From: Terriglobus albidus
Lineage (GTDB): Bacteria; Acidobacteriota; Terriglobia; Terriglobales; Acidobacteriaceae
Assembly: GCF_025685425.1 (NCBI RefSeq)
Contig: NZ_JAGTAS010000051.1
Coordinates: 1-64,000, forward strand
Length of the DNA stretch: 64,000 nt
Reading direction: 5' to 3'
The notes beneath the pieces are model-generated. The model worked only from the letters and a program-made list of their open reading frames with translations, was not told where the DNA came from and did not search any database. The position numbers and the translations under genes were made by a program. Positions 32,282 to 40,643 of the stretch are shown here, in pieces (the first letter of the stretch is position 1; each line of letters begins with the position of its first letter).

Positions 32282-33514
32282 GTGTCCCGAGTTCGTCAAT
32301 CGGCTGAAAAAAAACTATTCCCTTCGATTCTGTTATCTGCCGGCATCGGTATTGTCGCCGGCGCCGCATCGGCGCTTCTGATCGCCGCGCTGAATTGGGC
32401 CAATACTACACGCGAGCATCATCGCTGGCTGCTGGCGCTGCTACCGCTCTCCGGCTTCGCCGTGGGCTGGGTGTACTGGCGCTACGGAGGCCGTGCCGCC
32501 GGCGGCAACAATCTCCTGCTCGAAGAGATCCACGACCCTCAGGAGACAGTACCGTTGCGTATGGCACCGCTGGTGCTACTCGGCACCGTGCTGACGCATC
32601 TCTTCGGCGGCAGCGCAGGCCGCGAAGGCACTGCCGTGCAGATGGGCGCGTCGTTGGCGGAATGGCTTGCCGAGCTGTTCACCGAGCATCAGATGCGCCG
32701 TGCCGTGCTGATGGCCGGTATCGCCGGTGGCTTTGGCGGCGTCTTTGGAACGCCATGGGCAGGCGCCATCTTCGGCGTCGAGGTGTTGGCTGTGGGCTGG
32801 GTAGGCTGGTCCTCCGTCCTCGAAGGAATAGGCCCGTGCCTCATCGCCTCTTTTGCAGGTGATCTGACCGTACGCCTGATCGGAGTTCACCACACGCAGT
32901 ATCCCGTAGGCGCTCAGCCATCGCTCCAGCTCATGAGCTGGGTATGGGCGGCACTGGCGGGCATGGTCTTCGGGACGATCGCACGGCTCTTCTCCATGCT
33001 CGAACATGGCCTGACTGCATGGTTCAAGAGGATGTTTGCTTATCCGCCGTTCCGGCCGCTTGCAGGCGGTGCCCTGGTAGCCCTGCTGATCTGGAGCCTG
33101 CATGCGTGGCAGTTCGCCGGGCTCGGCATACCCTCGATCATTGCCTCCTTCGCCGGGCAGCAACCATGGTGGGTATGGGCAGCAAAACTCGGCCTTACAG
33201 CATTGACTCTGGGGGCCGGCTTTAAAGGCGGCGAAGTCACACCGCTCTTCTTCATCGGCGCAGCCGCCGGCAGCGCCATCTCCGCGGTAATTCCCCTCAG
33301 CACCGGCGCGCTTGCAGCCATGGGCTTTGCAGCAGTCTTCGCGGCGGCGGCAAACACACCCATCGCCGGCCTGATCATGGCGATTGAACTCTTCGGACCA
33401 CACACCGGCCTGCTGGCCGGTGCAGCTTGCATCGTTGCGTACCTCTGCTCAGGTCCTGTAGGTATTTACGCCGCGCAGCAACCAATGGAAACGCGCTGGA
33501 AATTCCGCCTTTAA
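32282..33514 (+). CDS. eriC: CLC-type fluoride/proton antiporter
   Basis: 410 residues, CLC fold with ~10 or more membrane segments. It starts at GTG 32282 with its Shine-Dalgarno inside the riboswitch hairpin. Diagnostic motifs are those of the CLC-F clade: GREGTAVQ at about 113-120 (Glu115 as gating glutamate) instead of the chloride-type GREGP, GGNNLLLEEI in place of GSGIP, and GGEVTPLFFIG in place of GxFxP. Family knowledge: CLC-F proteins export fluoride in exchange for protons and protect against environmental fluoride. The fluoride riboswitch directly upstream gives independent support, so this is much more likely fluoride than chloride transport. Confidence 0.9.
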   Translation: MSRVRQSAEKKLFPSILLSAGIGIVAGAASALLIAALNWANTTREHHRWLLALLPLSGFAVGWVYWRYGGRAAGGNNLLLEEIHDPQETVPLRMAPLVLLGTVLTHLFGGSAGREGTAVQMGASLAEWLAELFTEHQMRRAVLMAGIAGGFGGVFGTPWAGAIFGVEVLAVGWVGWSSVLEGIGPCLIASFAGDLTVRLIGVHHTQYPVGAQPSLQLMSWVWAALAGMVFGTIARLFSMLEHGLTAWFKRMFAYPPFRPLAGGALVALLIWSLHAWQFAGLGIPSIIASFAGQQPWWVWAAKLGLTALTLGAGFKGGEVTPLFFIGAAAGSAISAVIPLSTGALAAMGFAAVFAAAANTPIAGLIMAIELFGPHTGLLAGAACIVAYLCSGPVGIYAAQQPMETRWKFRL

Positions 33515-33786
33515 GAGGCCGGGTGCCCCATATCTCGGCATAGCCGAGATGTGGGAGATTCGCGCTACGCGCGAACCGGGTGGGAGCAGCGGGCTTCAGC
33601 CCGCTGATAAAGGATTAAAAAAATAAATGGGCTTTTAGCCTGGGCCTTCTTTCGACGGACAGAAAGAGCCCAGGGCTAAAAGCCCATTTCGATATTGAGC
33701 CGATAAACCGTGGGCTGAAAGTCCACGGCTCCCACCCGATTCGAGCTTCGCTCGAATCGCTATCTCGAATTGTTGCCACCACACCG
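33515..33786. repeat. Convergent intergenic region with family C palindromic module
   Basis: It lies between convergent genes. First come hairpins ATCTCGGCATAGCCGAGAT and TTCGCGCTACGCGCGAA, then the family C module in inverted orientation (33579-33736). The module begins GGTGGGAGCAGCGGGCTTC, has a long stem made by AATGGGCTTTTAGCC and AGGGCTAAAAGCCCATT, and ends CCACGGCTCCCACC. A GATTCGAGCTTCGCTCGAATC hairpin closes the region. No gene is seen. Confidence 0.75.
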
Positions 33787-36700
33787 CTACACCGTAGTCG
33801 TCTTAATCTGAACCAGCGTGCTTCCCGGCAACGTGTAATCCGGCCGGGCCCATTTGCGCTCCACCTCGACACCCGGCTGCGGCGTGCGATGTCCATGACG
33901 GAAATTTCCAGGCGGCAACGGATTCGGCCTCTGCTCCCCAAGCTTCGTCAGGCTGACCGAAAGCTCCTTGTACGCCGGCGTATGCGTCGCACGGTCGACG
34001 TGAGCACCGGTCAGCCGATTGACGGGTTGATCGACAGAGTTCAGCGGCATATAAAGCTCACGTCCCTGAACACGGCTGGTCACCACCACAGGCACCCTTG
34101 CGTTGCCGTAGGGGCTGCGCAACTCGACCAGCGTGCCATCCGATAATCCATGTTCCGCCGCCAGCTCCGGCGAGACTTCTACAAAGTTCGTCGGTGTCAG
34201 CGCGCGAATTCCCTCAGACTGGTACGTCATCGCTCCCTGCTCGAAGTGTTCCAGCAGGCGGCCATTGTTCAGATGCAACGTGAACTCGCCATCACGCTGC
34301 TCTTCACTCGGCTCAACCCAATTCACCGGATGGAAGCGCGCTTTGCCATCTGGGAAAGGGAACCCGTCCTTGAAGAGATAGGGCGAATCAGTGCCGTCCT
34401 TAGCCACCGGCCATTGTAGGGACTTGTATCCCTCAAGCCGCTCATAACTCACACCGGCAAAGAGAGGTGTCAACGCCGCAACCTCATCCATCACCTCCGA
34501 CGGATGCTTATACTTCCACTTGCCGCCCATACGGTTCGCGATCAGTTGGATGATCTCCCAATCCGGTTTCGAAAATCCAAGCGGCTTGATTGCCCGATAG
34601 AGCCGCTGAATACGGCGTTCGGTATTGGTGAAGGTACCTTCTTTCTCCAGCGAAGGCGATGCCGGCAACACCACGTCGGCGAACTTCGCTGTCTCTGACA
34701 GAGAGATATCCTGCACCACCAGAAACTCAACCTGCTCGAGTGCCACCTTGACATCGTTGGCGTTGGCATCGGAGGTAATAGTGTCTTCGCCTTTGAGGTA
34801 AAGACACTTCAACGTGCCATCGTGAATGGCACGGATCATCTCGTGATTATCCAGGCCATCCTTTGTCGGCAGTGTGCACTGCCAGGCCGCTTCAAACTTG
34901 GCGCGTACCTGTTCGTCGGCCACCTTTTGATAGCCGGAGTATACGTTTGGCATGGACCCGAAATCAGAGGCGCCCTGCACATTGTTATGTCCACGCAACG
35001 GATATGCTCCGGTAGCCGGACGCATGTAATTGCCGGTCAACAGCAGCAGATTCGAGATGGCTGTGGAGGTATCGGACCCGCCGCAGTGCTGCGTCACCCC
35101 CATCGCCCACAGAATGCAGACCGTCTTTGACTGTGCGATCCAGTTGGCAACCTGGATCAGGGTCTCCTGTGCAATGCCGGTGCGCTGTTCTGCAAACTCC
35201 AGCGTGTACTGCGCCAGCGACTCACGTTGCGCATCGAAGTTGTCGACCCACCGGTCGATGAACTCCTGCTTATGCCATCCCTGTTGCAGGATGTAGTTCG
35301 CAACGGCATTGATCCAGATCGGATCGGTCGACGGCTTGGGATGCAGGAAGAGATCGGCACGCTCTGCCATCTCGTGCCGGCGAAGGTCGGCAACAATCAC
35401 CTTCTGCCCGCGATGCTTCTGGCTCCGTTTAATACGCGTCGCCAACACTGGATGCGACTCACAGGTATTCGAACCGACGATAATCACAAGCTCAGCCTGC
35501 TCGATATCAGCAATCGATCCCGCATCTCCTCCGTAACCGACGGTGCGGCTCAGGCCCATGGTTGCCGGGGTCTGACAGTAGCGCGAGCAGTTGTCGATGT
35601 TATTCGTGCCGATCACCTGACGCGCCAGCTTCTGCATCAGGTAGCTCTCTTCGTTGGTGCACTTCGAGGATGCAATAAACGCGAAGGCATCCGGTCCATG
35701 ATTCTGCTTGATCTGTTTGAATCGCTGCTCGATCAGGTCCAGAGCCTCTTTCCATGTCGTCTTGCGAAGCTCGTTGGTCTTCTCATCGCGGACCATGGGA
35801 TGACGGATCCGCTCCTTCGAGTTCACGAAGTCCCAGCCGAACTTTCCCTTCACACAGGTCGAGATACCATTCGCCGGCCCATCTGCCGGCTCGATCTTCA
35901 GGATGTGACGTCCCTGTGTCCAGACATCGAAGCTGCAGCCGACACCGCAGTAGGTGCAAACCGTCTTCGTGCGTTTGTTCCGCAGCTCGCGCGCGGCAGC
36001 CTCTCCGTTCGAGATCGCCATAATGGGCGGGAATCCAGTCGCAGGTTCCACCGCCTTCACCGCGGCAATCATGCCGTTCAGCACCGGCTGCGGAAGCGCT
36101 GTCAGATATCCGGCGCGGCCGAGCATGGATTTCTCCATCAGTGCATTGCACGGACACACCGTCACACAGTGTCCGCAGGAGACGCACGACGAGCCGGCGA
36201 TCTGCGTTCCGCCATCCCAAAGAACCCGCGGATGCTCCGACTCCCAGTTGATGGTCAGCGTCTCGTTCACCTGCACGTTCTGGCACGCCTCAACACAGCG
36301 CCCGCAGAGAATGCATTGCGATGGATCGTAACGATAGAACGGATTGGAGTGGTCCTGCGGATAGGGCTTGTGCTCGAACTCCCGAACCTGGTGCTTTACA
36401 TCCAGGTTCATCGCCGTGTTGTGCACCGTGCAGTTGTGATTGGAGTTGTCGCAGACCGTGCAATAAAGATCATGATTGTGCAGAATGCGATCGAAGGCAT
36501 CTCGCTGTGCCGCGTCCGCGCGCTGAGAACGGGTAGCGACCTCCATCCCCGGAGTAACCGGCGTTGCGCAGGCGCGCACCAGCTTGCCATTAACTTCAAC
36601 CAAGCAGGTATCACAGGTCTCGATCGGCCCCATCGAGTGGTGATAGCAGACCTGTGCCAACTTGCGGTCCGGAAGCGCATGGTTGATACGCTCCACCAGC

Positions 36701-36798
36701 AACTCGCCCGTCGCAGCGAGCACCGGGGCGCCGTCCAGTTGGATTGTAGTGTCGAGAGGCAGAACGGCTTCGGTATTGAGCAGGCGCTTGGCAGGCAT
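33787..36798 (-). CDS. Formate dehydrogenase alpha-subunit-like molybdopterin oxidoreductase with atypical active site
   Basis: 1003 residues from ATG 36798; a longer frame from GTG 36873 is possible, and AAAGGAG sits unusually close (one base) to the ATG. N-terminal NuoG-like part: a 2Fe-2S domain (CYHHSMG, CDTCLVEV), a His-Cys cluster site (HDLYCTVCDNSNHNC), then two 4Fe-4S motifs (CILCGRCVEAC, CVSCGHCVTVC). The Mo-bisPGD domain opens with CTYCGVGCSFDV. The metal ligand is Cys408, in NCSRYCQTP. In formate dehydrogenases the next residue is normally His (RVCHSP or Sec-His); here it is Gln. No beta or gamma subunit or FdhD accompanies it, so the electron acceptor and even formate as substrate are uncertain. 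The final ~120 residues are the molydopterin dinucleotide-binding domain. Confidence 0.75.
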   Translation of the reverse strand: MPAKRLLNTEAVLPLDTTIQLDGAPVLAATGELLVERINHALPDRKLAQVCYHHSMGPIETCDTCLVEVNGKLVRACATPVTPGMEVATRSQRADAAQRDAFDRILHNHDLYCTVCDNSNHNCTVHNTAMNLDVKHQVREFEHKPYPQDHSNPFYRYDPSQCILCGRCVEACQNVQVNETLTINWESEHPRVLWDGGTQIAGSSCVSCGHCVTVCPCNALMEKSMLGRAGYLTALPQPVLNGMIAAVKAVEPATGFPPIMAISNGEAAARELRNKRTKTVCTYCGVGCSFDVWTQGRHILKIEPADGPANGISTCVKGKFGWDFVNSKERIRHPMVRDEKTNELRKTTWKEALDLIEQRFKQIKQNHGPDAFAFIASSKCTNEESYLMQKLARQVIGTNNIDNCSRYCQTPATMGLSRTVGYGGDAGSIADIEQAELVIIVGSNTCESHPVLATRIKRSQKHRGQKVIVADLRRHEMAERADLFLHPKPSTDPIWINAVANYILQQGWHKQEFIDRWVDNFDAQRESLAQYTLEFAEQRTGIAQETLIQVANWIAQSKTVCILWAMGVTQHCGGSDTSTAISNLLLLTGNYMRPATGAYPLRGHNNVQGASDFGSMPNVYSGYQKVADEQVRAKFEAAWQCTLPTKDGLDNHEMIRAIHDGTLKCLYLKGEDTITSDANANDVKVALEQVEFLVVQDISLSETAKFADVVLPASPSLEKEGTFTNTERRIQRLYRAIKPLGFSKPDWEIIQLIANRMGGKWKYKHPSEVMDEVAALTPLFAGVSYERLEGYKSLQWPVAKDGTDSPYLFKDGFPFPDGKARFHPVNWVEPSEEQRDGEFTLHLNNGRLLEHFEQGAMTYQSEGIRALTPTNFVEVSPELAAEHGLSDGTLVELRSPYGNARVPVVVTSRVQGRELYMPLNSVDQPVNRLTGAHVDRATHTPAYKELSVSLTKLGEQRPNPLPPGNFRHGHRTPQPGVEVERKWARPDYTLPGSTLVQIKTTTV

Positions 36799-36912
36799 AC
36801 TCCTTTGGATGATACCGATCTTAGGTTGGTGGTATTCACACCAAAGACCGTCGCAAAGAGGGCGGGCAGCCACTCATCTTAATTGCGCATCTAGCCTGCT
36901 GGAGAGCTTCGC

Positions 36913-37839
36913 ATGACTGGTGACATAAGAATCGGCATCTCGGGCTGGAGGTACGCCGGCTGGCGCGGAGTTTTTTATCCACCGAAGCTGGTACAGCGGC
37001 GCGAGCTGGCGTTTGCCGCCGAACGTTTCCGCTCCATCGAGATCAATGGCACCCACTATTCGCTGCAACGTCCAAACCACTTCCTGCAGTGGGCCGCCGA
37101 GACCCCGGACGACTTCGTCTTTTCGATCAAAGGATCTCGCTTCATCACCCACATGAAGAAGCTGCGCGACGTTGAAGATGCGCTGGCAAACTTCTTCGCC
37201 CAGGGAATGCTCGCACTTGGCCGCAAACTGGGACCCATTCTCTGGCAGTTCCCACCACAGCTCCCATTTGATCGGGATCGTTTCGACAGCTTCTTCAGGA
37301 TTTTGCCGCGCACCCTGGGTCAGGCCGCAAAGCTGGCCTGCTTCCATGGGCCCCGGCTGCAGGGACGAGCCGTAACCCAGGCTCCGCGAGGAACGGCAAA
37401 GATGCCGCTTCGCCACTGCATCGAGATTCGTCACGAAAGCTTCGCGGTACCCGAGTTCGTCGATCTGCTCCGCAGACACAACATCGGCCTCGTCGTCGCC
37501 GACACGGTCGAGTGGCCGCTGCTGATGGACGTCACCAGCGACTTTGTCTATTGCCGCCTGCATGGCTCCGAACAGTTATACGCCAGCGGCTACGAAGAGA
37601 AAGCCATCGCGCAATGGGCCGACCGGGTGGTGCGCTGGGCGACAGGACAGGAATCCCACAACGGCCGCTTTGCCTGTGCGGAGCAAGCACCCAAGAGGCC
37701 GCAGCGCGATGTCTATGTCTACTTCGACAATGACATGAAGGTACGCGCTCCCTTCGATGCCCTGGCGCTACAGGAGCGTGTCAACCAGCTACTGCCGAAG
37801 TGCCTCCATCGCGATAACGATCAGCAACACGCAGCTTAG
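36913..37839 (+). CDS. DUF72-family protein
   Basis: 308 residues, TIM-barrel-like DUF72 (YecE-type) protein. The family signature is clear: RIGISGWRYAGWRGVFYPP at the N-terminus, AAERFRSIEINGTHYSL, FVFSIKGSRFITHMKKL, LGPILWQFPPQL, CIEIRHESF, and the C-terminal YVYFDNDMKVRAPFDA. The family resembles AP-endonuclease/xylose-isomerase barrels but has no confirmed reaction. It is divergent from the molybdoenzyme across 114 bases, and its last four bases overlap the end of the convergent amine oxidase gene. Confidence 0.85.
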   Translation: MTGDIRIGISGWRYAGWRGVFYPPKLVQRRELAFAAERFRSIEINGTHYSLQRPNHFLQWAAETPDDFVFSIKGSRFITHMKKLRDVEDALANFFAQGMLALGRKLGPILWQFPPQLPFDRDRFDSFFRILPRTLGQAAKLACFHGPRLQGRAVTQAPRGTAKMPLRHCIEIRHESFAVPEFVDLLRRHNIGLVVADTVEWPLLMDVTSDFVYCRLHGSEQLYASGYEEKAIAQWADRVVRWATGQESHNGRFACAEQAPKRPQRDVYVYFDNDMKVRAPFDALALQERVNQLLPKCLHRDNDQQHAA

Positions 37840-39188
37840 TCAGCGCTTTGACGATCCTCGAGTACCTGCTGTGCCGCACGCAGGCCGCTGCGCATCGCGG
37901 CATGGACCGTCCCCCAATGCCCGGTAGTATCTGTATGCTCGCCGGCAAAAAAGAGTGTTCCCTCCGCAGGCTCACTCATAAGGCGGGAGGACTCTGCTCC
38001 ACCCACCGCGACATAGCTATATGCCCCGGCAGCGAGGGGATCGTCATGCCAGTCATGGGTCCGGCATTGCAGCAGTTGCGAGCGAATCTGCTCCACCGGC
38101 CGCGAGAAGATCGTGGCAAGCTGCACACAGGCAAGCTCCGCAAGTTTCGCTTCCGTCAATCCCGCCATCTGTTGCGAGCGCGGACCGCCGACCCATCCGG
38201 TCAAAGTACAGCTCGACGCCGGATGTGGCGTCCACCAGACCGGTGGCATTCCGTCAAAGGCGAAGAGAAAGCTCAGCTTCTCCAGCTCCGTATCAGTAGC
38301 CCAGAAGCGATCGCGGAAGACGAGCGTGAAGCGGCGCGCCTGCCCCATACACAGCCCGTGTGCGTGCCGTAACGCCGGAGGACTCGGCGAAAAAGCAATA
38401 CGTCCCGCCTGCAGCACGCCCAGCGGGACCGCCACGATCACGCGCCGTGCAAGAAAATGCACAGAACGGCCATCCTGCAATGCCTGCACACGGACCCGAT
38501 GGTAGTTCCAGCCCACACTCTCGACCTTCGTATTCAGAGAAAGCTTCGCACCCGCAGCACGAGCGCGATCGAGCTGGTGCTGCGGCAACAGATCGTACCC
38601 GGCACGAACCCGGAAAGCGCGCTCGCCTTCGATCTGCCCTTCGGCCTTCTGCTGGATACCGAGCGACACCACCGAGATCTTGTGATGGTCGGCAGCGTTG
38701 AAGCCCTCTACAAAGTTGATGAGATGCCTGCGCGTCCCCTCGTCGAGCTGCGGATGCTGCTCGAGGAATGCTGCGAACGAGAGATCCGGCTGTTGCCAGT
38801 CTTCGCACTTCTCCAGGAAGGTGAACCCTTCGCCAACCTCATCGTTCTTGCGAAGGTGATTGTCTTCGAAGCTGTAGTTATCGCCGTCGATCTCATAGGT
38901 CTCCAGGCCAGCCTCTTCGATCAACCGCCAAAGCTCGGGCGCCTTGCCGTGGATAAACTCCGCCCCCAGCTCGACGACCTCGTCGCTTTCGCGTACCGTC
39001 AGGATGCGGCCGCCAGCACGCGACGCAGCCTCCAGCAACATCACCTGCACGCCGGCCTCCGCCAGGGTGCGGGCCGCGGTAAGCCCCGCCATTCCGGCGC
39101 CAATGATCAGTACGTCAGTCTCCACACTAGCTGGATGTTGCGTCTCGCCTAGTGGTTTACCTGCGGCATCGGATGCTTTTGCTTCCAT
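37836..39188 (-). CDS. FAD-dependent amine oxidase (flavin monoamine oxidase family)
   Basis: 450 residues. The N-terminal dinucleotide-binding motif is VLIIGAGMAGLTAARTLAEAG (residues ~26-46), followed by the second FAD contact AASRAGGRILTV. The C-terminal FAD motif is GTLFFAGEHTDTTGHWGTVHAA. The middle matches amine/polyamine oxidases (GAEFIHGKAPELW, VIVAVPLGVLQAG). It would oxidise a primary or secondary amine, possibly a polyamine, with release of peroxide. No export signal is evident, so it is likely cytoplasmic. The assigned start overlaps the pectate lyase end by 40 bases; GTG 39125 is an alternative that would drop ~21 unconserved residues. It is probably cotranscribed with the pectate lyase gene. 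Confidence 0.85.
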   Translation of the reverse strand: MEAKASDAAGKPLGETQHPASVETDVLIIGAGMAGLTAARTLAEAGVQVMLLEAASRAGGRILTVRESDEVVELGAEFIHGKAPELWRLIEEAGLETYEIDGDNYSFEDNHLRKNDEVGEGFTFLEKCEDWQQPDLSFAAFLEQHPQLDEGTRRHLINFVEGFNAADHHKISVVSLGIQQKAEGQIEGERAFRVRAGYDLLPQHQLDRARAAGAKLSLNTKVESVGWNYHRVRVQALQDGRSVHFLARRVIVAVPLGVLQAGRIAFSPSPPALRHAHGLCMGQARRFTLVFRDRFWATDTELEKLSFLFAFDGMPPVWWTPHPASSCTLTGWVGGPRSQQMAGLTEAKLAELACVQLATIFSRPVEQIRSQLLQCRTHDWHDDPLAAGAYSYVAVGGAESSRLMSEPAEGTLFFAGEHTDTTGHWGTVHAAMRSGLRAAQQVLEDRQSAD

Positions 39189-40450
39189 GATGCAAAGGCT
39201 ACCAGTGTCTGGTTCGCAGCGGTGTTGTACCAGCCATATCCATTGCGGCGCTCGTCAGAGATTTCGAGCAGATCATCGTGGATCGTCCGGTCACGATCGC
39301 CAAAGATCGGGTTCTCCCGATCGAGGGAATAGTAGCGCGACCACAACGGCGGCGCTCCGGCCTTTTCAAAGAGACGCCGGCCGCCGGGAGTCTCCTTCCC
39401 ACCGGTGTAGATGTAGCCGGAGATCGCGTGCTGCTGAAACCAGGCAGAGGCAGCATAGACAGACCGTACCACCGCGGGCGAAGGTGAAGGCAGGGTCATC
39501 AGGTAGTTCACCAGCGCCGCCGACTCCGAGCTCGAGAGCGAGATCATTTCGTAGTTGCGTGCACCCGCCGGCGCCAGCGTCAGCGCATCAACCTGCTGCG
39601 GCCAGATGGTGAGCCGGCCGCCGATCGTCACCTGCGACTTCAGGATGCACTCCAATCCATGCGCGATCGCCTGCGCGGCCTGCTGCCGCAGAGTGGCCGG
39701 AAGAAAACCGTAGTGCGGATCGGTCACGGCCAGGTTCAATGTCTCGATGGCGTTGATCATCGCGTTGTCATTGAAAGTGATGGCATCGTGGTACCCGCCC
39801 TCCAGCGGCCAGACCTGAGGCCAACCGCCGTTGGGATACTGCGCACTCAGGATGTAGCGGATGCCGCGTTCGATGGACTGCTGGTAGCGAGTACGATCAG
39901 CAGCCGACGCATGCGGTAGCACCAGGGCAAGAAAACGGATCTCGCTTGTGGTGGCATCGTTGTCCAGCGTGCCGACATAGTTCCACGTCGGCTCCATCGG
40001 CCTGTCCGCATCGTCAGGAGCAAGATGCTGCGAGGTGTTGTCCGGGGCGTAGTCCTCGCCAGGCTGGCGGTGATGTTTATCGACCTCGATGTTCTTGCTC
40101 CATCCCCCGGCAGGAGTCTGGAAGCTGACGATGTTTTCCGCGATGGTATGTGCCTCGGCCGAGCTATAAAATCCTGCCTCGCGATTCAACGGCATGGAAT
40201 TGGCTCCATGGCCCGCCTTGGAGTGAATCGACTCCGTCAGTCCCGCAGCTTTGACCTCCGCGGCCAACGCAGCCTTATCAGCCAGACGCTGTTTCTGCGA
40301 GCGTGCGAGATAGTCCAGCCACACCGGCTGCTCCCCGGCTGGAAGCGTATGAATCCGCGCCTCCGTAAGAGGTTCGGCAGGCTGCATGTGGCCAAGCACA
40401 GCAGCATGAAGCGTGACAGCAAAGGCGGGGACAAGCAGAAGACGACGCAT
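39149..40450 (-). CDS. Secreted pectate lyase, PL10-like
   Basis: 433 residues from ATG 40450, which opens a signal peptide (RRLLLVPAFAVTLHAAVLG). The open frame extends 27 codons further up to 40531 without a signal-like start. The sequence shows PL10 features: NIVSFQTPAGGWSKNI, DNDATTSEIRFLA, LSAQYPNGGWPQVWPLEGGY, HDAITFNDNAMINAIETL, and the C-terminal WSRYYSLDRENPIFGDRDRT. PL10 enzymes cleave polygalacturonate by beta-elimination with calcium and a catalytic Arg. It fits the plant-polymer-degrading profile of the window. No regulator or uronate pathway gene is adjacent. Confidence 0.85.
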   Translation of the reverse strand: MRRLLLVPAFAVTLHAAVLGHMQPAEPLTEARIHTLPAGEQPVWLDYLARSQKQRLADKAALAAEVKAAGLTESIHSKAGHGANSMPLNREAGFYSSAEAHTIAENIVSFQTPAGGWSKNIEVDKHHRQPGEDYAPDNTSQHLAPDDADRPMEPTWNYVGTLDNDATTSEIRFLALVLPHASAADRTRYQQSIERGIRYILSAQYPNGGWPQVWPLEGGYHDAITFNDNAMINAIETLNLAVTDPHYGFLPATLRQQAAQAIAHGLECILKSQVTIGGRLTIWPQQVDALTLAPAGARNYEMISLSSSESAALVNYLMTLPSPSPAVVRSVYAASAWFQQHAISGYIYTGGKETPGGRRLFEKAGAPPLWSRYYSLDRENPIFGDRDRTIHDDLLEISDERRNGYGWYNTAANQTLVAFASWKQKHPMPQVNH

Positions 40451-40590
40451 GATGTGATGGAAGGCTACATCCGGAAAGACACCCGAACACTGTGCGCGGT
40501 TGCGGAGGAAATGAGCTTCTACGACTTGCATAAATAAATCTCAGGCTCTTGGAATTATCGGAATGTGATTCGCATCTCCATGCGCTTTTC

Positions 40591-40633
40591 GTTGGGAGCA
40601 GCGGGCTCCCAACGATTCGAGCGAAGCTCGAAT
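40591..40633. repeat. Pair of hairpins between the CCA enzyme and pectate lyase genes
   Basis: GTTGGGAGC and GCTCCCAAC (5-base loop) form a 9-base stem at 40591-40613, followed at 40615-40633 by ATTCGAGC-GAA-GCTCGAAT. They lie 11 bases past the stop codon of the CCA enzyme gene. The two hairpins are the same types that flank family C modules elsewhere, but the module itself is absent. They could act as a transcript end. Confidence 0.6.
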
Positions 40634-40643
40634 ATGGATACCC

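Noticed and set aside
32282-33514. Annotation as an ordinary chloride channel
   Set aside because: GREGT and GGNN replace the chloride-type GREGP and GSGIP motifs, and a fluoride riboswitch is directly upstream.
35560-35590. Selenocysteine at the molybdoenzyme active site
   Set aside because: The codon at the metal-ligand position is TGT (Cys), not TGA, so no recoding is needed.
35227-36882. Long open frame (551 codons) on the plus strand opposite the molybdoenzyme gene
   Set aside because: It is the antisense of a well-supported gene with iron-sulfur and molybdopterin motifs. GC-rich codon use often leaves the opposite strand open, and its translation has no recognisable domain.
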